From: CAVQBJ01 sp963710725
GTDB lineage: Bacteria > Actinomycetota > Thermoleophilia > Solirubrobacterales > Solirubrobacteraceae
Length of the DNA stretch: 64,000 nucleotides
Assembly (NCBI GenBank): GCA_963710725.1
Contig: CAVQBJ010000008.1
Coordinates: 124,001-188,000, forward strand
Direction: 5' to 3'
Shown: piece by piece, positions 7,397 to 15,080 of the stretch
How positions within the stretch are numbered: position 1 is the stretch's first letter
Layout: each line of letters starts with the position of its first letter
Made by a program: the position numbers and the translations under genes
Notes under the pieces: generated by a model
Database searches by the model: none
Told to the model about the DNA's origin: nothing
Seen by the model: the letters and a program-made list of their open reading frames with translations, nothing else

Positions 7397-8239
7397 TCAC
7401 AGGGCGAGCATCCTCAGCTCGCCGCGGTCGTCCGCGGTCGCGTTGATGACGCGGTCGGGGTCGTCGAGCTCGTCGAGCTCGGCCCCCTGGCCCACGAGCC
7501 GTGCGCCCGCGCGCTCGTCGCCGAGATCGACCTCGTAGCGATACCAGCACAGCTCCCACGCCACGACGATCGTCATCACGGTGCTGTCGGGCGTGATCGG
7601 GCGGGCCGTCACCTCCGGCAGCCCGAGCGAGCGAGCGACCCCGGCCATGCGGCGCGGGTACTCGCCGGCGTTGAAGACCTCCAGAGCGCGGGCCGCCTTG
7701 AAGTCGGCGTTCGTCGGAACCGCGTGCACCGACCGTGGCGCCCGGATCGCATCGACGACGCCGGCCGCCCGCGAGGCCCGGGGGCCGGGCGGCGCCGGCG
7801 CCGGTTCCACCGGCCGATCGGCGGCGACGACCTGAGCGGGCTCGGCCGACGGCAGCCAGGCATCTTCTTCCACCTCCGAGGGCGGCTCGGCCGCGATCGC
7901 GAACTCGGGCTCGTACCCGGCCGCCTCGTCGTCGGCGAGGTCGTAGGCGCCGGGGACGTCATCGCCGTAGGCGTCTTGCTCGCGCGGCGCGTGGCGCTGG
8001 CGCAGCCGTCCCATGAACGATCGTCCGCGCCGCCCCCGCGTCGCCTCGACGATCACCGGGTGACCGTCGGCCTCGCGCAGCCAGCCCTCGTGCGAGGCCC
8101 GAGACTGGCACAGCTCGCACACCATTCGCCGCTGCCCGCCGGCCAGGAACACGTTGGGCTGCTCGCCGCGCAGCAGGTTCCGCCCGCACACATCGCAGGC
8201 CACCGCGGGCTGGTAGGTGCTGATCGATCGGGTTGCCAC
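7397..8239 (-). CDS. Zinc-ribbon protein of unknown function
   Basis: Residues about 15-50 contain two CxxC pairs (CDVCGRN and CELCQSR) about 26 residues apart, a zinc ribbon. The next 100 residues are acidic, Pro/Ala/Glu-rich and probably unfolded. A folded C-terminal domain of about 110 residues follows, with TIVVAWELCWYRYEVDL as its most hydrophobic part. I chose GTG 8239 (280 residues) over TTG 8245 because a TACCCT box at 8248-8253 lies 8 bases from GTG 8239, the spacing of other leaderless starts in this window. It heads a unit with the 75-codon gene and RNase HI. No function can be assigned. Confidence 0.6.
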   Translation of the reverse strand: MATRSISTYQPAVACDVCGRNLLRGEQPNVFLAGGQRRMVCELCQSRASHEGWLREADGHPVIVEATRGRRGRSFMGRLRQRHAPREQDAYGDDVPGAYDLADDEAAGYEPEFAIAAEPPSEVEEDAWLPSAEPAQVVAADRPVEPAPAPPGPRASRAAGVVDAIRAPRSVHAVPTNADFKAARALEVFNAGEYPRRMAGVARSLGLPEVTARPITPDSTVMTIVVAWELCWYRYEVDLGDERAGARLVGQGAELDELDDPDRVINATADDRGELRMLAL

Positions 8240-8253
8240 AGCCAACCAGGGTA
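8237..8253 (-). promoter_or_regulatory. -10 box deciding the start of the zinc-ribbon gene
   Basis: On the minus strand TACCCT (8253-8248) is followed by 8 bases and GTG (8239-8237). No Shine-Dalgarno sequence is present. The TTG at 8245 would be only two bases from the box. Confidence 0.4.
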
Positions 8254-8340
8254 GACGGTAACGTCCCGCGACAGCGCCCAGCGGGCACCCGCGCGCCCCT
8301 CTGAGCGGCGCCCTGGGCGCAGAATTGCAGCGGCGACGCC

Positions 8341-10422
8341 CTACGCACGCACCGCGTGCTGCTCGTCCGCCGCCCCGGCCACCACCTTCGCCGCGAGATG
8401 CGCCGGCACCTCCTCGTAGCGCAGGAACTCCATCGTGTAGTCGCCCTGTCCACCGGTGATCGAGCGCAGGTCGGGCGCGTAGCTGAGCATCTCGGCCATC
8501 GGCACCTCGGCCTTGATCTCGGTCATCGCGCCGGCCGGCTCCATGCCCTGCGGGCGACCCCGACGGCCGTTGAGATCGCCGATGACGTCGCCGACGTGGT
8601 CCTCGGGGACCGACACGCTCACCAGCATGATCGGCTCGAGCAGCACGGGATCGGCCGCCTCGAGCGCCTGGCGCATGGCGAGCGACCCGGCGAGCTTGAA
8701 CGCCACCTCCGAGGAGTCGACGGTGTGGTAGGAGCCGTCGGTGAGCGTGACGCGAACGCCCTTGACCGGGTAGCCGGCGGCGGCACCGTGCTGCATCGCC
8801 TCCACGACCCCCTTCTCGACGGCCGGGATGAACTGGTGCGGGATGACGCCGCCCTTGATCTTGTCCACGAACTCGAACCCGGCCTGATCCTCGGGATCGT
8901 GCAGCGGCTCGATCTCGATCTGGCAGTCCCCGAACTGACCGCGTCCGCCGGTTTGCTTCTTGTGCCGGCCGTGGGCCTTGGCCGGGCGACGGATCGTCTC
9001 CTGGTAGGGCACGCGCGGCGGCTTCAGCGTGACGTCGGCGCCGAAGCGAGAGTGCAGGCGGTCGACGATCACCTCGACGTGCACCTGCGAGAGGCCGGCG
9101 ACGATCTGCTCGCCGGTCTGCGGATCGCGATGCAGGTCGATCGTCGGATCCTCCTCCTGCAGGCGGCGCAGCGAGCTGAACACCTTGTCCTCGTCACCCT
9201 TGTTCTTCGGCTCGATCGAGAACGCCATCACCGGCGCCGGCAGCTTGATGCTCGGCATCTCGATCGGCTCGTCGCGCGCGGCGAGCCAGTCGCCGGCCCG
9301 CGTCTCGCGCAGCTTGGCCACGGCACCGATGTCGCCCGGGCCGAATTCGGTGGTGTGCTCGGTCTGCTTGCCGGTCGAGACGATCAGCTGCCCGATGCGC
9401 TCCTTGACGTGCGCCCGCGTATTGAGCACCTGGGTGTCGGACTTCATGACCCCCTGGTAGACGCGGAAGAGATTGATCCGCCCGGCGAACGGGTCGGCGC
9501 GCGTCTTGAAGACATAGGCGAACAGCTCGCGATCCTCGCGCGGCTCGAGCTCGACCTCGCCGGCGTGGAAGGCGCCGTGCTTGACCGGAGACGGGAGGTC
9601 CTCGACGATCGCGTCGAGCAGGCGATTGGTGCCGAGGTTGCGCGTGGCCACGCCGCACACCACGGGGAAGATGTGGCCGTGGTTGGTGCCCTCCTTGAGC
9701 GCGCTGACGATCTCCTCGTGGGAGATGTCCTCGCCCTCGAGGTAGCGCTCCATCAGCGGCTCTGACACCTCGGCGACCTCGTCCATCAGCTTCTCGCGGT
9801 ACTCCTGCGCCTGCTCGACGAGCTCGTCGGGCACGGCGATCTCGCGCGCGTTCCCGCGCCCCGCATCCTCGTACTCGAACGCCTTCATGTCGACGAGATC
9901 GACGACGCCGCGGATCTCGTGCTCGGAGCCGATCGGGATCTCGGTGGCCACGACGTGCTGGCCGAAGGACGCCTTCAGTTGCTCGAGCGTGCGAAAGAAG
10001 TCCGCGCGCTCGCGGTCGAGCATGTTGACAAAAAGCAGCCTGGCGATGTCCAGCTCGGCGGCCCTGGCCCACAGGCGGGTGGTGCTGACCTCGACGCCCA
10101 TTACGGCGTTGATGACGAACACGGCCGACTCGCAGACCCGCAACGCACCGAGCGCGTCGGCGACGAAGCTCGGCTCGCCCGGCGTGTCGATGAGGTTGAT
10201 CTTGCGATCCTCCCAGGAGAACGAGCTGAGCGCCGCGGAGATCGACATCTGGCGTGCCTGCTCGTCGGGGTCGGTGTCGGACACCGTCCCCCCGTCGACG
10301 ACCGAGCCGAGACGGTTGATCACTCCGGCCTCGAACAGCAGCGCCTCGTGGAGCGACGTCTTACCGCCGCCGCGATGGCCGACCAGAGCGACATTGCGGA
10401 TTCTGTCCGCAGCTGGACGCAT
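8341..10422 (-). CDS. Elongation factor G-like protein (FusA2 type)
   Basis: The 693-residue protein has the five-domain EF-G layout: GTPase domain with P-loop GHRGGGKTS (residues about 14-22), DTPG (G3) and NMLDRER (G4, where canonical EF-G has NKMD), domain II, and the domain IV/V regions ending in a VPMAEMLSYAPDLRSITGG segment. The P-loop and G4 deviations, together with the shortened N-terminus, place it in the EF-G-like paralogue group rather than the main fusA, which normally lies in the str operon. Paralogues of this type act in ribosome recycling or stress, or have unknown roles. A strong SD (GGAAGGAGAT, 10427-10436) precedes the ATG. Confidence 0.85.
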   Translation of the reverse strand: MRPAADRIRNVALVGHRGGGKTSLHEALLFEAGVINRLGSVVDGGTVSDTDPDEQARQMSISAALSSFSWEDRKINLIDTPGEPSFVADALGALRVCESAVFVINAVMGVEVSTTRLWARAAELDIARLLFVNMLDRERADFFRTLEQLKASFGQHVVATEIPIGSEHEIRGVVDLVDMKAFEYEDAGRGNAREIAVPDELVEQAQEYREKLMDEVAEVSEPLMERYLEGEDISHEEIVSALKEGTNHGHIFPVVCGVATRNLGTNRLLDAIVEDLPSPVKHGAFHAGEVELEPREDRELFAYVFKTRADPFAGRINLFRVYQGVMKSDTQVLNTRAHVKERIGQLIVSTGKQTEHTTEFGPGDIGAVAKLRETRAGDWLAARDEPIEMPSIKLPAPVMAFSIEPKNKGDEDKVFSSLRRLQEEDPTIDLHRDPQTGEQIVAGLSQVHVEVIVDRLHSRFGADVTLKPPRVPYQETIRRPAKAHGRHKKQTGGRGQFGDCQIEIEPLHDPEDQAGFEFVDKIKGGVIPHQFIPAVEKGVVEAMQHGAAAGYPVKGVRVTLTDGSYHTVDSSEVAFKLAGSLAMRQALEAADPVLLEPIMLVSVSVPEDHVGDVIGDLNGRRGRPQGMEPAGAMTEIKAEVPMAEMLSYAPDLRSITGGQGDYTMEFLRYEEVPAHLAAKVVAGAADEQHAVRA

Positions 10423-10516
10423 GCGTATCTCCTTCCCTCGGTGGTACGGCGACCATACCGGCTGACGTATCGCGCGTGGCGCAGATTGGCCGGATTCCAG
10501 CGCGAGTGAGCGCTGG

Positions 10517-11321
10517 TCAGGCGAAGGAGTCGCTCTGCATGCGCGAGCGCAGCCGCAGCACGGCCTTCGTGTGCAGCTGTGAGATGCGCGACTCGGTCAC
10601 GCCGAGGACCTCGCCGATCTCGCGCAGGGTGAGGTTCTCGTAGTAGTAGAGCGCGATGACGAGCTTCTCGCGCTCGGGCAGACGCGCGATCGCGTCCGCG
10701 ATGCGGTCCTTGAGATCGCCGACGTCGACGACTCGGGCCGGATCGGGTGCGTTCGGGTCCTCGAGCGTGTCCATCAGCGACACCTGATCGCCGCTGGAGT
10801 CCGACACGTTCCACAGCTCGTCGAGCGCCGCGACCGAGGAGTGCGAGATCGCCAGCAGCGCCTCGTGGAACTCCGGCACCGTGACGTTCAGCTCGGTCGC
10901 CATCTCCTCGTCGCTCGGGGCGCGCTGGAGGCGGTGCTCGAGCTTGGCGTTCGCGCGCTCGATCTCGCGGGCCCGCGCCCGCACGCTGCGCGGCACCCAG
11001 TCCATCGAACGCAGCTCGTCGATGATCGCGCCCTTGATCCGCGTGATCGCGTAGGTCTCGAACTTGATCTCGCGTCCGAGATCGAAGCGCTCGATCGCCG
11101 AGATCAGTCCGACGAGCCCGTAGGAGATGAGATCGGACTCCTCGACATGCGGCGGCAGCCCCGAGGCCATGCGCCCCGCGACGTACTTCACCAGCGGCGA
11201 ATAGGCGACGACAAGGCGCTCACGAGCGCGCGAATCCCCATCGGCCTTGTACCGACGCCATAGATCTCGCAGCTCGATCGCTTTTACGTTCGTTTCCAGT
11301 GGGTGCTCCGGATCCGCTCAT
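10517..11321 (-). CDS. WhiG/FliA-type sigma factor (start shifted by an indel)
   Basis: The protein directs RNA polymerase to alternative promoters. Sigma regions are clear: 2.1-2.4 (DLISYGLVGLISAIERFD, then FETYAITRIKGAIIDELR), region 3 (APSDEEMATELNV) and region 4 (REIGEVLGVTESRISQLH). The GTG at 11191 would cut off half of region 2.1. Upstream, the same frame continues with good sigma sequence (IELRDLWRRYKADGD) back to a stop at 11318, but offers no start. Removing one T from the T4 run at 11282-11285 links it to an ATG at 11321 that overlaps the xerC stop (ATGA), giving about 267 residues. I take 11321 as the start. Expected targets in actinomycetes: development or motility genes. Confidence 0.85.
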
Positions 11322-12286
11322 GCCCGCGGATGACTGCGCGCGTAGGCGCGACGCAGCCGCGCGGACTCTACCCGAGTGTAGACCTGGGTAGTGCTGATGC
11401 TCGAATGACCGAGTAGCTCCTGAATCGTACGGAGATCCGCGCCGCCATCGAGCAGGTGGGTGGCAAAGGTGTGCCGCAGGGCGTGCGGCGAGGCCGAACC
11501 GGCGACCCCGAGCCGGCCCTCCCAGGCGTGCAGCCGGCGGCGCACATCGCTCGTCGAGAGCCGCCGGCCGGACTTGCTGAGGAACATCGCCGTCTCTCCG
11601 TCGCCGCGCACGAGCGCCGGCCGTCCGCGCTCGAGATAGCGCCCGGCAGCCGCGAGCGCGAGCTCGCCGACCGGGACGAAGCGCGTGCGGCCGCCCTTAC
11701 CCTCCACCCGCACCTGCTCGGCGTCGAAATCGAGATGCGACATCGGCAGCGACACGAGCTCCTCGGCCCGCAGCCCGCTCGCATAGGCGAGCTCGAAGAG
11801 GGCGCGGTCCCGCAGTTCGAGCGCATTGCCGGCCGGCATGCGCTCGAGCAGGTCGGTGATCTCGTCCTGCTTGAGCACGCGAGGGAGGTGCGCCGGGCGC
11901 TTGGGGGCACTCAACAGCTCGGCCGGGTTCTGGGCGATCCGGCCGTGCTCGCGGAGGCTGCGGAAGAACGCCCGTAGGGAGGCGAGCTTGCGGGCCGTCG
12001 TCGTCGCCGCGGGGCGACGCGACGACATATGCGCGACGTAGCGGCGCAGGATGCGCAGCGTGACCGCCTCCGGCGCGACGTCCTGCCGTTCGCACCACGA
12101 GGCGAGCTGGGCGAGGTCGGCCGCGTAGGCGCGCCGCGTCTTCGCGGCGGCACCGCGCCGCACCAGATCCCCGTCGAACGTCGCGAGGGCGCTCACCCAC
12201 GCGGCGCGGCACGCGCGACGCTCGGCGTCGTCGTGGGGGGGCGGTCGGTCCGTCGACCGGCCCGGCTCGGCGAAGGCAGGGGCCAT
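11318..12286 (-). CDS. xerC: XerC/XerD-type tyrosine recombinase
   Basis: The 322-residue enzyme carries the SAM-like N-terminal DNA-binding domain (about 30-120) and the catalytic domain with the RKHRHY set: Arg in SGLRAEELV, Lys in the GKGGRTRF beta-hairpin, HALRHTFATHLL, the HSSISTTQ segment and the nucleophilic Tyr in QVYTRVE. Such enzymes resolve chromosome dimers at dif. No integrase features or att repeats are seen nearby, so a housekeeping role is likelier than a mobile one. The start ATG 12286 has an upstream GAGGACG. The longer open frame upstream runs into the HAD gene and is not counted. Its stop overlaps the sigma gene's ATG. Confidence 0.85.
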   Translation of the reverse strand: MAPAFAEPGRSTDRPPPHDDAERRACRAAWVSALATFDGDLVRRGAAAKTRRAYAADLAQLASWCERQDVAPEAVTLRILRRYVAHMSSRRPAATTTARKLASLRAFFRSLREHGRIAQNPAELLSAPKRPAHLPRVLKQDEITDLLERMPAGNALELRDRALFELAYASGLRAEELVSLPMSHLDFDAEQVRVEGKGGRTRFVPVGELALAAAGRYLERGRPALVRGDGETAMFLSKSGRRLSTSDVRRRLHAWEGRLGVAGSASPHALRHTFATHLLDGGADLRTIQELLGHSSISTTQVYTRVESARLRRAYARSHPRA

Positions 12287-12365
12287 ACGTCCTCGATCAT
12301 TCGCCGTCGGGGCGGCGCACCCTGCGTGACGCGCCCGGGGCGGCACCACGCGGCCGGTCCTGTCG

Positions 12366-12950
12366 CTAGGCGGCCGAGTCCGGCGCGGTGTCATCGCCAC
12401 CGCCGAGCAGCGGCTCGAGCAGCCGCTCGAGCGCGGGCCAGTCGGCGGCGCAGATGACGGGCTCGACCTCGCACAGCTCGCGATTCCAGGGATGCGCGAG
12501 GGTCGCCGCCACGATCCCGCTCTGCGCGGCGAGGGCGAGGTTCTCCGGGCTGTCGTCGATGAGCACGTCGATCCGGTCCTGCACGCAGTGACCCACCTTG
12601 TCGAAGTCGCAGTAGAGCCCGTCGTGGGCGAGGCCGATCTCCGCCAGCCAGCGGCTCGTGGCCGGCGCGCAGCGCGGCTCGCGGTGGCTGGCCACGAGCA
12701 CGTGGTGCCCGGCCGCGTGCCAGCGGCCGACGGCGGCCACCGCCCCGGGGTAGGGCCGTCCGGCAAGGATGTTCTCGTCGCTGTGCGTCTCGGCGATGCA
12801 CAGCTGCAGCTGCTCGGGTCGCAGCCGCGTGATCCCCCAGGTCAGCTGCTCGTCGTAGGGCAGCTCGATGCCGAAGCGCCGCCGGGAGCTGTCCGACAGC
12901 AGATCCCAGTAGTGGTGCAGCGTCGAGTCGATGTCGATGGCGATTCGCAC
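12366..12950 (-). CDS. HAD-family phosphatase, 5'(3')-nucleotidase-like
   Basis: The 194-residue protein opens with the HAD nucleophile motif DIDSTLHHYWD, has a small cap (about 20-70), a Ser-bearing strand (LVASHRE, motif II-like) and the C-terminal acid motif LIDDSPENLALA that binds Mg2+. The DxDST start and cap size are close to the 5'-nucleotidase C group that dephosphorylates nucleotides, but the substrate is not certain. Start GTG 12950 has no SD; a TAATCT box lies 8 bases upstream. It is divergent from the hydrolase gene with 20 bases between the two starts. Confidence 0.75.
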   Translation of the reverse strand: MRIAIDIDSTLHHYWDLLSDSSRRRFGIELPYDEQLTWGITRLRPEQLQLCIAETHSDENILAGRPYPGAVAAVGRWHAAGHHVLVASHREPRCAPATSRWLAEIGLAHDGLYCDFDKVGHCVQDRIDVLIDDSPENLALAAQSGIVAATLAHPWNRELCEVEPVICAADWPALERLLEPLLGGGDDTAPDSAA

Positions 12951-12964
12951 GGTCGACTAGATTA
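12948..12964 (-). promoter_or_regulatory. Leaderless promoter of the HAD gene, overlapping its divergent partner
   Basis: Minus-strand TAATCT (12964-12959) lies 8 bases before GTG 12950. It shares five bases with the plus-strand -10 box of the hydrolase gene. Confidence 0.55.
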
Positions 12965-12973
12965 GAGGTCGTG
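12958..12973 (+). promoter_or_regulatory. Leaderless promoter of the alpha/beta hydrolase gene
   Basis: Plus-strand TAGATT (12958-12963) lies 7 bases before GTG 12971. It overlaps the opposing -10 box, so RNA polymerase cannot hold both promoters at once. Confidence 0.55.
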
Positions 12974-13891
12974 CACGCCGCGTCCGCGCTCGAACGGCAA
13001 GTCACCGCGGCGGACGGATACGGCCCGCGCGGCCACTCGCCCTGGCTCGATATCGACTGGCGCGAGCACCAGCGCTGGGTGATGGTCGAGGACCGCCCTG
13101 TGAACGTGATCGATCTCGGCGAGGGTCCGGCGCTCCTGTTCATTCACGGCCTCGCGGGCTCGTGGCAGAACTGGCTCGAGCAGCTGCCCGTGTTCGCCGC
13201 CGATCGGCGGGTGATCGCGGTCGACCTGCCCGGCTTCGGGCGCTCGCCGATGCCGCGCGAGGAGATCTCGATGGACGGCTACGCGCGGATCCTCGACACC
13301 TGCCTGCAGTCGCTCGGCGTGGACTGCGCCACCGTCGTGGGGAACTCGATGGGCGGGCTCATCGGTGCCGAGATGGCGATCGCCCACCCGGAGCACGTCG
13401 AGCGGCTGGTGCTCGTCTCGGCGGCCGGCATCACGACCGAGCACACGCCGCTCGGGCGCGTCATCCCGGCGCTGCGCTTCGCCGAGCGCGCGCTGCTGAT
13501 GGCGACCGGCGCGGTGGCGGCGAGGTCCGAGACGGTGACGCGACGCCCGCGCCTGCGGCAGGCCACGCTCAGTGTCGTGGCCGCGCACCCGACCCGGCTG
13601 CCGGGCCCGCTGTCGGCCGAGCTGCTGCGCGGCGTCGGAACCGCGGGATTCGTGGACGCCTTCAGCGCGGTCACGCACTACTCGTTGCGCGACCGTCTGC
13701 CCCGGATCGCGGCCCCGACGCTGATCGTCTGGGGCGAGAAGGATCACCTGATCACGGTGAGGGACGCCCACGTGTTCGCACGGCTCATCCCCGACGCGCG
13801 ACTGCACATCTACGCCGACACCGGCCACACGTCGATGATCGAGCAGCCCGATCGCTTCAACGCCGATCTGCGGAGCTTCCTGGAGAGCTGA
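12971..13891 (+). CDS. Alpha/beta hydrolase
   Basis: A 306-residue alpha/beta hydrolase fold protein: oxyanion-loop HGLAGSWQNW (about residue 60), nucleophile elbow GNSMGG with Ser near residue 127, catalytic Asp in WGEKDHL and catalytic His in DTGHTSM near residue 280. The cap between about 155 and 220 is helical. There is no signal peptide. Members include esterases, haloperoxidase-like proteins and C-C hydrolases (MhpC type), and the substrate cannot be told. Start GTG 12971 follows the -10 box by 7 bases. It ends 7 bases from the convergent diguanylate cyclase gene. Confidence 0.85.
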   Translation: MHAASALERQVTAADGYGPRGHSPWLDIDWREHQRWVMVEDRPVNVIDLGEGPALLFIHGLAGSWQNWLEQLPVFAADRRVIAVDLPGFGRSPMPREEISMDGYARILDTCLQSLGVDCATVVGNSMGGLIGAEMAIAHPEHVERLVLVSAAGITTEHTPLGRVIPALRFAERALLMATGAVAARSETVTRRPRLRQATLSVVAAHPTRLPGPLSAELLRGVGTAGFVDAFSAVTHYSLRDRLPRIAAPTLIVWGEKDHLITVRDAHVFARLIPDARLHIYADTGHTSMIEQPDRFNADLRSFLES

Positions 13892-13897
13892 GCGCCG

Positions 13898-15013
13898 TCA
13901 GGCGGCATCGCTCAGACGCGGGCGATCCCCGCGGCCGCGCAGGTGCACCACGTTGCGTCCCTCGGCCTTCGCCTGGTAGAGGGCCTTGTCCGCCTCGACG
14001 ATGAGCGCGTCGAGGTCGATCTGCGCGCCGTGGGCGCTCGCCACGCCGACCGACGCGGTGACCTCGTGCCGCCCGGGGCGACGACGCTCGACGCTCGTGC
14101 GGACGCGTTCCGCCACGGCGACCGCGGTGTCCACGTCGGTGTGCGGAAGGAGGATCAGGAACTCATCGCCTCCGAGGCGATACACCAGGTCGGTCTCGCG
14201 CAGCACGACGCGTAGGACGTCCGCGACGTCCTGGAGCACGGCGTCGCCCGCCTCGTGACCGTAGCGGTCGTTGACCTCCTTGAAGCCGTCGAGGTCGCAC
14301 ACGATCGCGCCGATCGCCTCGGGGTTGCGGGCGAGCTGAACGCGCAGCTGCTCGAGCCGCAGCTCGAGCGCCTTGCGGTTGAGCAGGCTGGTGAGCGGGT
14401 CCGCGACGGCCTCGCTGCGCGCGCTGCGCTCGGACCCGGCGAGCATCGACGTCATCACGGCGGTAGTGATGATGACGCACGTCCAGGAGATCGCGTGGAG
14501 CGGCATCTGCGCCAGGGCCGAGGGGTTGCCGGCGACGCAGGCGACGGCCATGCATGCCCACACGATGACCATCACGGCGACGAGCGGCGCACCGCGGTAG
14601 CGGGCACCGACCATCATCACCGTGAGCACGAAGATCGGCAATATCGGGCTCGCCACTCCGCCGGACCACCACACGCCGAAGGCCAGCGCACCGGCGACGC
14701 CCACGTCCTGCAGGGCCAGCCACGCGAACGGCCAGGAGGAGTGCGGCATCCGGCGCACGCCGTACAGACCGACGGGCCATACGACGAAGGCGACCGCGAG
14801 CGACTCCAGCGCCCGGTCGAGCGGGTAGAAGAAGAACAGCAGGAGCAGACCGATCGCCATCGCCGCGCTCACGAAGACGTGAAGCGGTAGGAGCCTGCGC
14901 TCGATTTCGATCTGGCGAAGCCGCTCGGCCTCGCTGGACCGCAGCCATGAGAACACGCGGCTGTATCGGCGCCGGTGGCCCGCTGATCCAGCCAGCCGGT
15001 CCCTGACCGACAA
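13898..15013 (-). CDS. Membrane-bound diguanylate cyclase (GGDEF)
   Basis: The protein makes cyclic di-GMP. The N-terminal half (about 40-195) has five or six hydrophobic segments forming a membrane sensor of no recognised type. The GGDEF domain (about 205-360) includes DPLTSLLNRKAL, the metal-site Asp in CDLDGFKEVND, and an intact RLGGDEF active site. Five residues before GGDEF is RETD, the RxxD inhibitory I-site, so product feedback is expected. Length 371 residues from TTG 15013; a later start within the first 20 codons is possible. Convergent with the hydrolase gene. Confidence 0.9.
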   Translation of the reverse strand: MSVRDRLAGSAGHRRRYSRVFSWLRSSEAERLRQIEIERRLLPLHVFVSAAMAIGLLLLFFFYPLDRALESLAVAFVVWPVGLYGVRRMPHSSWPFAWLALQDVGVAGALAFGVWWSGGVASPILPIFVLTVMMVGARYRGAPLVAVMVIVWACMAVACVAGNPSALAQMPLHAISWTCVIITTAVMTSMLAGSERSARSEAVADPLTSLLNRKALELRLEQLRVQLARNPEAIGAIVCDLDGFKEVNDRYGHEAGDAVLQDVADVLRVVLRETDLVYRLGGDEFLILLPHTDVDTAVAVAERVRTSVERRRPGRHEVTASVGVASAHGAQIDLDALIVEADKALYQAKAEGRNVVHLRGRGDRPRLSDAA

Positions 15014-15080
15014 CCCTACGAGCGAGGCGCTCCAGGCAGCCCCGGCCTGCCGCCCCCTGAGAGGTCGCGTCCGAGCTCGG

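Noticed and set aside
12366..12766. Extension of xerC upstream to 12766
   Set aside because: The extension lies over the HAD gene in another frame. ATG 12286 gives the standard N-terminus.
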